From NCBI GenBank assembly GCA_027040785.1, contig JALULG010000199.1, forward strand, positions 1-5,475: DNA of 5,475 bases, read 5' to 3'. Source of the stretch: a bacterium. GTDB taxonomy: Bacteria > Patescibacteriota > Patescibacteriia > JAACEG01. A program made the position numbers and the translations under genes. The stretch's first letter is position 1. Every line of letters begins with the position of its first letter. The notes below the pieces were generated by a model that was not told the origin of the DNA, made no database searches, and saw only the letters and a list, made by a program, of their open reading frames with translations. This document shows, piece after piece, positions 1-5,163 of the stretch.

Positions 1-444
1 ATTTTTTTCTTTTCTCTTTTTAGCGTTTTGATTTTTTATTTAATTAAATTGGCGCAAAAATATAAAAATAAAATAAATTTTCCCCATAAACAAATTTCTT
101 CTTTAAGGAAAATTTATTTAGGATCATTGGTGTCGGTATTCTTTTTTGCGATGTTTTTTTTGCCGGTTTTTCTTAATCAATTTTTTTATTTGATTGCTTT
201 GATTTTCTTTTTTAAATTTGGTTTTAAAATTTTAAAACAAGGACCGGTTTTTCAAAATAGAATCCTGTTTTTAGTTGGCAATTATTTTACTTTTGCTTTA
301 ATTTCTTTTTTAATTCATATCTTTTTTACCGGTCCGGGCGTGGAAGTGATTAAAGATATTATTTTTTTGATAATATTTTTTATTTTTGGAATTTTGGTTT
401 TAAAGAAACAGGGGGAGCAAACTCAAAAAACCAACGCCGATTAA
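1..444 (+). CDS. Multi-spanning membrane protein, 5'-truncated by the window edge
   Basis: The frame is open from base 1 with no stop before the first possible start (TTG at 28), and the bases before it encode hydrophobic residues, so the gene most likely begins upstream of the window. Counting from the TTG, the protein is nearly all membrane: hydrophobic spans at about residues 31-49, 51-66, 79-100 and 108-126, plus part of another before residue 10. A short basic loop (KYKNK, residues 11-15) and a polar tail (KKQGEQTQKTNAD) flank them; the Lys/Gln-rich tail is probably cytoplasmic. I recognise no family motif or catalytic residues, so function is unknown. Its last 45 bp overlap the 3' end of the convergent DUF401-type gene, and no terminator is visible at the junction. 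That it is a real gene is supported by the long open frame and consistent membrane-protein composition. Confidence 0.72.
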   Translation: MFFFSLFSVLIFYLIKLAQKYKNKINFPHKQISSLRKIYLGSLVSVFFFAMFFLPVFLNQFFYLIALIFFFKFGFKILKQGPVFQNRILFLVGNYFTFALISFLIHIFFTGPGVEVIKDIIFLIIFFIFGILVLKKQGEQTQKTNAD

Positions 445-1446
445 AAGGATGGTCCATTTGCCAATTACCAGAAAATAAGTTTTTAAAGGAGTATTAAAAT
501 ACATTTTGCCGATAGTGTTGCATTTGTGCATCGGTGATAAAAGATAGCCGGAAAATTCCAAAGCGATAAAATAAGTGAAATAAGGAAGTCCGTAAATTGC
601 CGTCAAAAGAACCATAATGCCGGCGTAACGAGAAGATGACCCCAACAGAAGCGATGATCCAAGAGCCGATAAAGAAATAACAATAAAACCAAAAACGCTA
701 TTCATCTCCAAATTATAGTTTTTTAAGAAATCCATTATTTGGTCGGTATATACTTTGGCAAAATTGGAAAGAATAATAACAATTGCCAAAATAAAAACCA
801 ATTTCCAGTTGATATATTTAAAAATTTTTTGAAAAGATTTGGTTTTGGTGATAAATAAATAGTATAAAGCCAAAGCGGGAAAAACAAAATAGGGTTGAAT
901 TTTTAGAATCATAGCGATAATTCCCAAAAGTAGCGGGATTGGTCCGCTTAAAAATCGTTTTAAATTAAATTTTTCTTTGGAAGTTTTTATTTCAATTTCG
1001 TCTTCTTTTATTTGCGTAAAAATGTACCAAAAAATATAAGTCAAAGAAACCAAAAGAAGCGCCCAAGTATAAGAAATAACCTGCCAATAACTTAGTCCAA
1101 GAGCGGCAATAGGCATAATGATTGTTTTTTCCAAAGGAGACCAAAGATAATAATGATGAGTGGCCAAATAATCTATAATGCCGAATTTGGCGCGCGCTTT
1201 TTTGTTTTTTGTTGGTGCGATTGTGTCCAAAATTCCGGCGGAAACTGTCACTCTGCCCGGAACTGGTAAAACACCGGAAATGGCGGAAATTAAAGCCACA
1301 ATAATTTTTTTAGATTTTATCTTTTTTTGAATTAAAACATAAAGATCATTGAATAAATTATGATCTTTAATAACCCCAACAGCGATAAAAACCCCGATTA
1401 AATAAAAAAGATATTCTTGGTTTTTGATTAAAAGCGAGATGTTCAT
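400..1446 (-). CDS. DUF401-type integral membrane protein (predicted transporter-like)
   Basis: A 348-residue hydrophobic protein with about nine or ten membrane spans, starting at the ATG whose complement is 1444-1446. Motifs recalled for the DUF401 (PF04165) family are visible: SGVLPVPGRV at residues 57-66, a His/Trp/Pro segment at 95-108 (LATHHYYLWSPLEK), a Gly/Ser-rich stretch at 265-272, and SGYLLSPMHKC at 299-309 near the C-terminus. Length fits a complete family member. DUF401 proteins are uncharacterised; their re-entrant-looking Gly/Pro motifs and topology resemble ion-transporter-type permeases, but no substrate can be named. A charged cytoplasmic loop (about 145-165) divides the protein into two halves. 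It is transcribed divergently from the MFS gene across a 65-bp gap holding a palindrome, so the two may be co-regulated. No Shine-Dalgarno is seen before the start. Family assignment is from remembered motifs, not a search. Confidence 0.75.
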   Translation of the reverse strand: MNISLLIKNQEYLFYLIGVFIAVGVIKDHNLFNDLYVLIQKKIKSKKIIVALISAISGVLPVPGRVTVSAGILDTIAPTKNKKARAKFGIIDYLATHHYYLWSPLEKTIIMPIAALGLSYWQVISYTWALLLVSLTYIFWYIFTQIKEDEIEIKTSKEKFNLKRFLSGPIPLLLGIIAMILKIQPYFVFPALALYYLFITKTKSFQKIFKYINWKLVFILAIVIILSNFAKVYTDQIMDFLKNYNLEMNSVFGFIVISLSALGSSLLLGSSSRYAGIMVLLTAIYGLPYFTYFIALEFSGYLLSPMHKCNTIGKMYFNTPLKTYFLVIGKWTILLIGVGFLSLLPLFL

Positions 1447-1467
1447 AGCATTTGTTTTTATTATTTT

Positions 1468-1496
1468 TTGATGATAGAATTATGACATAATTATAT
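1468..1496 (+). promoter_or_regulatory. Candidate promoter for the MFS-peptide-rSAM cluster
   Basis: TTGATG at 1468-1473 and TTATAT at 1491-1496 are separated by 17 bp, giving a plausible sigma-70-like promoter. Transcription would start around 1503, only about 8-9 nt before the MFS start codon. That makes the message almost leaderless and fits the lack of a Shine-Dalgarno there. The match is moderate in very AT-rich DNA. Confidence 0.35.
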
Positions 1497-1501
1497 CATA
1501 A
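1480..1501. promoter_or_regulatory. 22-bp near-perfect palindrome, operator candidate between divergent genes
   Basis: The arms TTATGA (1480-1485) and TCATAA (1496-1501) are exact inverted repeats. The ten bases between them are also self-complementary except for the pair 1486/1495, so 20 of 22 positions are symmetric about 1490/1491. It overlaps the predicted -10 boxes of both divergent genes, the position expected of a dimeric repressor's operator. No regulator gene lies in the window. Low complexity in an AT-rich gap is the main alternative. Confidence 0.45.
1490..1495 (-). promoter_or_regulatory. Candidate -10 box for the DUF401-type gene
   Basis: The minus strand reads TATAAT here, a perfect sigma-70-like -10 hexamer, 43 bases before the ATG at 1446. 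No good -35 is found at the usual distance (the minus strand reads TGAACA at 1518-1513, inside the divergent MFS gene). The base composition is so AT-rich that a chance match is likely, and the box sits within the palindrome described separately. Confidence 0.3.
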
Positions 1502-1511
1502 AAATAATTTT

Positions 1512-2687
1512 ATGTTCAGAAATATAGTAATTTTGGGCTTTGTCAGTCTTTTGGCCGATGTCAGTTCGGAAATGATTTATCCCTTACTGCCTTATTTTCT
1601 GATTTATGTTTTGGGCTCCGGCATTTATGCTATTGGTATTATAGAGGGAATTGCCGAAAGCACGGCCAGTTTGTTGAAAATTTTTTTTGGAATTTATTCG
1701 GACAGAGTTAAAAAAAGAAAATTTTTCGCTTTTTGGGGTTATTTATTTTCTTTTTTGGGTAAAATTTTTCTTGTTTTGGCTTCGTCGTGGGGCGGAGTTT
1801 TGTTTTCTCGTTTTGTTGATCGCATCGGAAAGGGCATTAGAACAGCGCCTCGGGACGCTTTGATTGTTGAGAGTTCAGAACAAGATAAAAGGGGAGCTTC
1901 TTTTGGTTTGCATCGCGCTCTTGATACTTTGGGGGCGGTGCTTGGCGTGGGTATTGCTTTTGTGGTTTTAAAATATTTTTCCAATAGTATTAGAAATGTT
2001 TTTTTGCTTGCTTTAATTCCGGCAATTTTATCTGCTTTACTTGTTTTGACCGTTAAAGAAAAGAACAAAGAAAAAACATCGGCAAAAGAAAAAATAAATT
2101 TTAAGGAGTATTTTGATTTTCAGAAATATCCTAAAAATTTAAAAATATTTTTATTGATTTCTTTTATTTTTACCATTGGAAATTCCTCAAATCTTTTTTT
2201 GATTTTAAAAGCCATTGATATTGGTTTTGCGCCAATTTACGCTTTATTGCTTTATATGACTTACAACATTACTCACTCTTTGTTTTCTTATCCGGCGGCA
2301 AAATTATCTGACAAAATCGGACGTAAAAAGATTTTGATTTTAGCTTATTTTTTATTTGGTTCGGTCTATCTGGGTTTTTCTTTTATAAATTTAAAAACCG
2401 TTTATTGGTTTTTGTTTTTGCTTTACGGAATTTACGGCGGTTTAAGCGAAGGCGTGGAAAAGGCCTTTGTTTCCGATTATGCTCCTAAAAATTTAAAAGC
2501 AACCGTTTTGGGAGCGCATGCCACCATTGTAGGAATAACTTTATTGCCGGCTTCAATTTTGGCGGGTTTTTTATGGAAGTATTTTGGATCAAACACGCCG
2601 TTTTTTTTCAGTAGTTTAACCGCTTTTTTGTCAATAATTTTACTGATTAAATGTATTAAAGAGCCGTTCAAATATGAAAATTCTTAA
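1512..2687 (+). CDS. MFS transporter
   Basis: A 391-residue, about 12-span major facilitator superfamily protein of normal length. The opening segment carries DVSSEMIYPLLPYFL (residues 16-30), characteristic of a widespread MFS_1 subgroup. Motif A-like loops appear twice, as expected for the duplicated halves: GIYSDRVKKRK (60-70) after span 2 and AKLSDKIGRKK (263-273) after span 8. DRIGKGIRTAPRDAL (103-117) after span 4 and GLHRALDTLGAVLG (132-145) in span 5 are further subgroup hallmarks. A charged Lys/Glu-rich central loop (182-210) joins the two six-helix bundles. It should be a proton-coupled secondary transporter in the inner membrane; the sequence does not show the substrate. Its last 14 bp overlap the next gene, implying translational coupling, so it may export or otherwise serve the product of the peptide/radical-SAM pair (inference). 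The ATG at 1512 is chosen because MFRNIVILGF directly precedes span 1; there is no Shine-Dalgarno. Confidence 0.92.
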   Translation: MFRNIVILGFVSLLADVSSEMIYPLLPYFLIYVLGSGIYAIGIIEGIAESTASLLKIFFGIYSDRVKKRKFFAFWGYLFSFLGKIFLVLASSWGGVLFSRFVDRIGKGIRTAPRDALIVESSEQDKRGASFGLHRALDTLGAVLGVGIAFVVLKYFSNSIRNVFLLALIPAILSALLVLTVKEKNKEKTSAKEKINFKEYFDFQKYPKNLKIFLLISFIFTIGNSSNLFLILKAIDIGFAPIYALLLYMTYNITHSLFSYPAAKLSDKIGRKKILILAYFLFGSVYLGFSFINLKTVYWFLFLLYGIYGGLSEGVEKAFVSDYAPKNLKATVLGAHATIVGITLLPASILAGFLWKYFGSNTPFFFSSLTAFLSIILLIKCIKEPFKYENS

Positions 2688-2922
2688 CAGTAAAAAGGGT
2701 TTTACCACCAATTCGTCGGGCAGTTATGAGTGGATTCCCACCGCTACTTCAAGCACAAGCACAAGTCAAAGCACGAGTAGCCCGAACGATTATCAATTTA
2801 CACCGGCCAAACAAAAATTTGACTTGGGAACTTTTGTTTTTTTACCGATTAGTATTATTACCGGTTTGGTGGCTTTGTTTATGATTTTGAAAGAATTTTT
2901 TAAAAAGAAGAAAAAAAAGTGA
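2674..2922 (+). CDS. 82-aa membrane-anchored small peptide, possible radical SAM substrate
   Basis: No family is recognised with certainty. The protein has four visible parts: a polar N-terminus with GFTTNSSGSYEWIP (residues 9-22); a Ser/Thr linker built from repeats (about 25-36); one hydrophobic span (about 54-72, FVFLPISIITGLVALFMIL); and a basic tail ending in seven lysines apart from two Phe/Lys residues. By the positive-inside rule the tail is cytoplasmic and the N-terminal motif lies outside, with no cleavable signal. The start overlaps the MFS stop by 14 bp and the TGA is one base from the radical SAM start codon, so synthesis of the three proteins is probably coupled. A short protein immediately ahead of an rSAM/SPASM enzyme with a PqqD-like segment is the usual place for a RiPP precursor; the Asn/Ser/Gly/Tyr/Trp motif would be the likely modified region. 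There are no cysteines and no obvious GG leader cleavage site. Alternatively it is a membrane partner protein rather than a substrate. Confidence 0.75.
   Translation: MKILNSKKGFTTNSSGSYEWIPTATSSTSTSQSTSSPNDYQFTPAKQKFDLGTFVFLPISIITGLVALFMILKEFFKKKKKK
2752..2781 (+). repeat. Hexamer tandem repeat encoding the Ser/Thr linker
   Basis: Five in-frame 6-base units run AGCACA, AGCACA, AGTCAA, AGCACG, AGTAGC and encode residues 27-36 (ST ST SQ ST SS) of the small membrane peptide. Two units are identical and the rest have diverged. The unit length keeps the frame, so the linker could lengthen or shorten by slippage without breaking the gene. Confidence 0.7.
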
Positions 2923-2923
2923 T

Positions 2924-4132
2924 ATGTTGATTTTGCGAAAAGAAAATTTTGGTGGCATAGTTTTTAACACTAAAAACGGACATCAGCTATCATTAGACAA
3001 GGACGGCTATTTTTTATTGAACAAAATTGTTCTTGGCGAAAAGATTGATAAACAAGCAGAGAAAGATTTTTTAATCAATCTTTTTGAAGAACTTGAACTT
3101 GATAAAAATGAAAAAAATAAATATTTAAAATTTAAACTCCCGAGTATTGGGAAGTATAATTTTGAAGTTTTGAGCGCGCCGACTTTGGTGGATTTGCAAA
3201 TCACCACAAAATGCAATCTTTCTTGTCCGCATTGTTATGCTAACAGTTCTTTAAACGGAAAACATATTTCCTTAAAAGAAGTTAAAAGAGTGATTCAAGA
3301 ATGTCAAAAAATGGGTGTTTTTGAAATAGCTTTGGGCGGAGGCGAGCCCACTATGCATCCGGATTTTGAAAAAATTTTAAAAATGATTAGAAAGAGTGGA
3401 ATTGTGCCCAGTTTGGCAAGTAATGGCAAAGATTTGAGCGAAGAAAATTTAGAAGCGATTAAAAAATATTGCGGAGCAATGGCTTTGAGCATTGAATTTA
3501 TTGGAAAAGAATTTGAAAAAAGAAGGGGCTTTGCCTTTGCCGGTTTCTTAAAAACGGTTCAAAAAATTAAAGAAAAAAACATTAAATTGGTTTTTCAATT
3601 AACGATTAGCAAAAGTAATTATCAAAAATTAAAAGAAATTGTTAAATTTTTATTAAAATTATCACCCTATGGAATTGTTTTTTTAACTTATAAACCGGCC
3701 GGGCGAGGCGAGGTATTGAATGATGTTTTATATAATGAAGATCAAAATAAAGTAGTTAAAAATATTAAAGAATCTTTTGCTTTAATGAAAGGAAAAACAA
3801 AGGCCGGTTATGATTGTTGTTTAGCGAATTTATTGATTGGACGAAATTTGGCTGATGATAAATTGATTAACGGTTGCAGTGCCACCCGAAGCAGTTTGGC
3901 AATTAATTTGAATTTAGATGTGGTGCCTTGTAGTTTTATTTCAAAACCTTTGGGAAATTTAAAACAAGAAACTTTGGCTGAAATTTGGCGCAATAAAAAT
4001 GCGGATTTGTTCAGGAATAAATTTAAAAATAAAATAGAAAAAAACCCGCTTTGTTCGCAATGCGAGTATAAAACAAACTGTTTGGGCGGTTGCCCTGAGT
4101 TTGATTTGGTAAAATGCGGGTTTGAGAATTAA
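2924..4132 (+). CDS. Radical SAM/SPASM protein with PqqD-like N-terminal segment
   Basis: A 402-residue probable peptide-modifying enzyme. Residues 1 to about 60 (RKENFGGIVFNT, then LSLDKDGYFLLNKI) resemble a PqqD/RRE-type peptide-binding fold. The radical SAM core starts near 86, with CNLSCPHC giving the CxxxCxxC cluster (C97, C101, C104) that binds the 4Fe-4S/SAM site, followed by the SAM-binding GGGEP at 138-142. The C-terminal SPASM domain shows C318, VVPC336, then CxxCx5CxxxC (C377, C380, C386, C390) and C398, enough for two auxiliary Fe-S clusters. GNLKQETLAEIW (344-355) is typical of SPASM proteins. An extra Cys pair, C298/C299, lies in the bridge. Family members create C-C, C-S or C-O bonds or epimers on ribosomal peptides; the reaction here cannot be read. 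The start lies one base after the stop of the small membrane peptide gene, making that peptide the obvious candidate substrate. Only a weak purine-rich AAGAAG precedes it, consistent with translational coupling. Confidence 0.92.
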   Translation: MLILRKENFGGIVFNTKNGHQLSLDKDGYFLLNKIVLGEKIDKQAEKDFLINLFEELELDKNEKNKYLKFKLPSIGKYNFEVLSAPTLVDLQITTKCNLSCPHCYANSSLNGKHISLKEVKRVIQECQKMGVFEIALGGGEPTMHPDFEKILKMIRKSGIVPSLASNGKDLSEENLEAIKKYCGAMALSIEFIGKEFEKRRGFAFAGFLKTVQKIKEKNIKLVFQLTISKSNYQKLKEIVKFLLKLSPYGIVFLTYKPAGRGEVLNDVLYNEDQNKVVKNIKESFALMKGKTKAGYDCCLANLLIGRNLADDKLINGCSATRSSLAINLNLDVVPCSFISKPLGNLKQETLAEIWRNKNADLFRNKFKNKIEKNPLCSQCEYKTNCLGGCPEFDLVKCGFEN

Positions 4133-4169
4133 TTTGACAATATTAAGAAAATATTTAACATTTAAATTT

Positions 4170-4712
4170 ATGTCATTATATTTTATTACCGGAAATAAAA
4201 ATAAATTTCAAGAAGCTCAAAAAATTATCCCCAATATTAAACAATTAAATATTGATTTACCTGAAATTCAAGAAATTAATCCTCGTAAAATAATTGAAGC
4301 CAAGCTAAAAGAAGCTTTAAAAAATTATAAAGGAGAATTTATTGTTGAAGATACTTCTTTGTATTTTGATTGCTTAAATAATTTGCCGGGTCCTTTGATA
4401 AAATGGTTTTTAAAATCAATCGGCAATCAAGGATTGTTTGAAATTACGGAAAAATTTCAAAATAATAAAGCCAGAGCCGAAACGATGATTGGTTATTGTA
4501 ATAATGAAGAGGAAATACATTATTTTTCCGGAATTTTGGAGGGAGAAATTTGTTTTCCTCAAAAAAAATCATTTGGCTGGGATCCGATTTTTAAACCAAA
4601 GAAATTAAATAAAAGTTTTGCTGAAATGAATTTGGAAGAAAAAAATAAAATTAGTATGAGGGCGCAAGCTTTTTTAAAATTGAAAAATTTTTTAAATAAA
4701 AAAGGCAGTTAA
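4170..4712 (+). CDS. rdgB: HAM1/ITPA-family non-canonical purine NTP pyrophosphatase
   Basis: A 180-residue cytoplasmic enzyme expected to hydrolyse ITP, dITP and XTP to monophosphates plus pyrophosphate, keeping deaminated purines out of DNA and RNA. Family motifs are present: FITGNKNKF (residues 5-13, nucleotide binding), VEDTSL (59-64, with the catalytic-region Asp61), LPGP (72-75), FGWDPIF (135-141) and SMRAQAF (162-168). VEDTSL followed by LPGPLIKWFL, and FAEM followed by EEKN, read more like the eukaryotic ITPA branch than the usual bacterial RdgB form (EDSGL...PGVYSAR). The ATG at 4170 is preferred because MSLYFITGN begins the conserved first strand; an in-frame TTG at 4122 would add 16 residues (RINLTILRKYLTFKF) foreign to the family and overlap the rSAM gene. 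No Shine-Dalgarno is seen. The 37-bp gap to the rSAM gene lacks a terminator, so it is probably co-transcribed, likely as a housekeeping passenger. The symbol is used for the family role. Confidence 0.9.
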   Translation: MSLYFITGNKNKFQEAQKIIPNIKQLNIDLPEIQEINPRKIIEAKLKEALKNYKGEFIVEDTSLYFDCLNNLPGPLIKWFLKSIGNQGLFEITEKFQNNKARAETMIGYCNNEEEIHYFSGILEGEICFPQKKSFGWDPIFKPKKLNKSFAEMNLEEKNKISMRAQAFLKLKNFLNKKGS

Positions 4713-4727
4713 AAAACTGCCCGGAAT
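4704..4727. terminator. Bidirectional intrinsic terminator between convergent genes
   Basis: GGCAGTT (4704-4710) pairs perfectly with AACTGCC (4715-4721) around a 4-base A loop. On the minus strand the stem is followed by a run of six T (complement of 4703-4698) and further T/A, an excellent terminator for the 87-aa gene. On the + strand a weaker GGAATTTTT follows and serves the pyrophosphatase cluster. The stem includes the last two codons and the stop of the pyrophosphatase gene. Confidence 0.85.
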
Positions 4728-4729
4728 TT

Positions 4730-4993
4730 TTAAATGATTGTGAAATGCGGAAAAGTTTTCGCAATTTCCTCTTTTTCTTGTGAAGAAGTATAGATAAAAC
4801 ATTTTCCGCTTTTTTTGTTAAGCAATAAATGCTCTCCATAACTTACAGAGTATTTTTTTCTGAAAAAATTTTTACATTCCATTTTAGCCTCTCTTCCTTG
4901 AAATAAGGGGCATTTTTGAGGAATTTTTTTAGAACAACGACTGGTACCGAGAAAACGATTGCATTCATAAGGATTTTCTTTAATAATCGGCAT
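4730..4993 (-). CDS. 87-aa Cys-rich protein of unknown function
   Basis: I do not recognise this protein. It is short, basic and soluble, with no membrane span or signal peptide. Five cysteines lie at residues 11, 20, 28, 40 and 65 (C-x8-C-x7-C-x11-C, then C65), a spacing that could hold a metal or Fe-S cluster but matches no motif I know. The C-terminal half (SYGEHLLLNKKSGKCFIYTS) looks like two beta strands. The ATG at 4993 is well supported by a perfect AGGAGG seven bases upstream. The gene ends in a strong hairpin terminator and is preceded by its own promoter and a structured leader with a terminator just before the ribosome-binding site. It therefore appears to be individually regulated by transcription attenuation. 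The terminator and ribosome-binding site argue it is a real gene despite its size. Confidence 0.75.
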   Translation of the reverse strand: MPIIKENPYECNRFLGTSRCSKKIPQKCPLFQGREAKMECKNFFRKKYSVSYGEHLLLNKKSGKCFIYTSSQEKEEIAKTFPHFTII

Positions 4994-5000
4994 AATTTAT

Positions 5001-5006
5001 CCTCCT
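5001..5006 (-). promoter_or_regulatory. Ribosome-binding site of the 87-aa Cys-rich gene
   Basis: The minus strand reads AGGAGG, 7 nt before the ATG, a full match to the anti-Shine-Dalgarno. It fixes the start codon. It stands out because none of the + strand genes in this window has such a site. Confidence 0.85.
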
Positions 5007-5025
5007 AATGTTAAAATTAAAGAAC

Positions 5026-5056
5026 AAAAAACCGACCTTTTGATAAAGGTCGGTTT
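5026..5056 (-). terminator. Leader terminator (segments 3:4) upstream of the 87-aa gene
   Basis: A perfect 12-bp stem (5029-5040 with 5045-5056, core ACCGACCTTT/AAAGGTCGGT) with a 4-base loop is followed on the minus strand by T residues (5031-5026 complement), then GTTCTTT. It lies 19 nt upstream of the AGGAGG site, so it ends transcription before the gene unless disrupted. The + strand also carries a T-rich flank (GTTTTTG), but no + strand gene lies upstream nearby. Confidence 0.8.
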
Positions 5057-5139
5057 GTTTTTGTTTTATTTGTTATTTTTATCAATTACAAACAAACCGA
5101 CTTTTTGAGACGACGAGCATTAATACTTGGTTTGTTTGT
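5029..5139 (-). promoter_or_regulatory. Putative attenuator leader with mutually exclusive hairpins
   Basis: Read on the minus strand, four segments occur in order. Segment 1 (5139-5129, ACAAACAAACC) pairs perfectly over 11 bp with segment 2 (5098-5088). Segment 2, taken as 5101-5090 (GTCGGTTTGTTT), also pairs perfectly over 12 bp with segment 3 (5060-5049). Segment 3, taken as 5056-5045, pairs over 12 bp with segment 4 (5040-5029) to form the terminator. So 1:2 permits termination, while 2:3 would be an antiterminator that lets transcription reach the 87-aa gene. This is trp-attenuator-like logic. The trigger (ribosome stalling, ligand or protein) is not evident, and I match it to no known riboswitch or T-box class. 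The alternative is that the two hairpins arose by duplication and the 2:3 pairing is incidental. Confidence 0.6.
5082..5120 (-). CDS. Possible 12-aa leader peptide in the attenuator
   Basis: An ATG in the loop of the 1:2 hairpin opens a frame encoding MLVVSKSRFVCN and stops with TGA just past segment 2. Position is suggestive: a ribosome held at its start would block segment 1 and free segment 2 for the antiterminator, while one finishing the frame would cover segment 2. However, there is no Shine-Dalgarno and no run of a single regulatory amino acid, so this may be a chance frame. Confidence 0.2.
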   Translation of the reverse strand: MLVVSKSRFVCN

Positions 5140-5163
5140 TTTTTATTACTCATATATGTTTTT

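Noticed and set aside
1739..2068. 109-codon minus-strand open frame inside the MFS gene
   Set aside because: It lies antisense to clearly conserved MFS motifs, has low-complexity Lys/Ser/Thr composition, no ribosome-binding site and no recognisable features.
2752..2781. Ser/Thr repeat as a sign of a lanthipeptide-type core
   Set aside because: There are no cysteines in the peptide and no LanM/LanB-like enzyme nearby; the repeat looks like a flexible stalk before the membrane span.
4122..4169. Upstream TTG start for the pyrophosphatase, overlapping the rSAM gene
   Set aside because: The added 16 residues precede the conserved first strand (MSLYFITGN) and have no family counterpart; the ATG at 4170 fits the family start.
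4651..4839. 62-codon minus-strand open frame across the pyrophosphatase end and the terminator
   Set aside because: It runs through the bidirectional terminator and overlaps the 87-aa gene in another frame; the 87-aa frame has the strong ribosome-binding site.
5026..5139. CRISPR-like repeats in the intergenic region
   Set aside because: Only two imperfect 15-base copies are present, with no regular spacer series; hairpin alternatives explain them.
5088..5144. The 11-bp hairpin plus T6 read as a + strand terminator
   Set aside because: No + strand gene lies upstream within range, the loop is long (about 30 bases), and the minus-strand attenuator reading explains the same arms together with the second hairpin.
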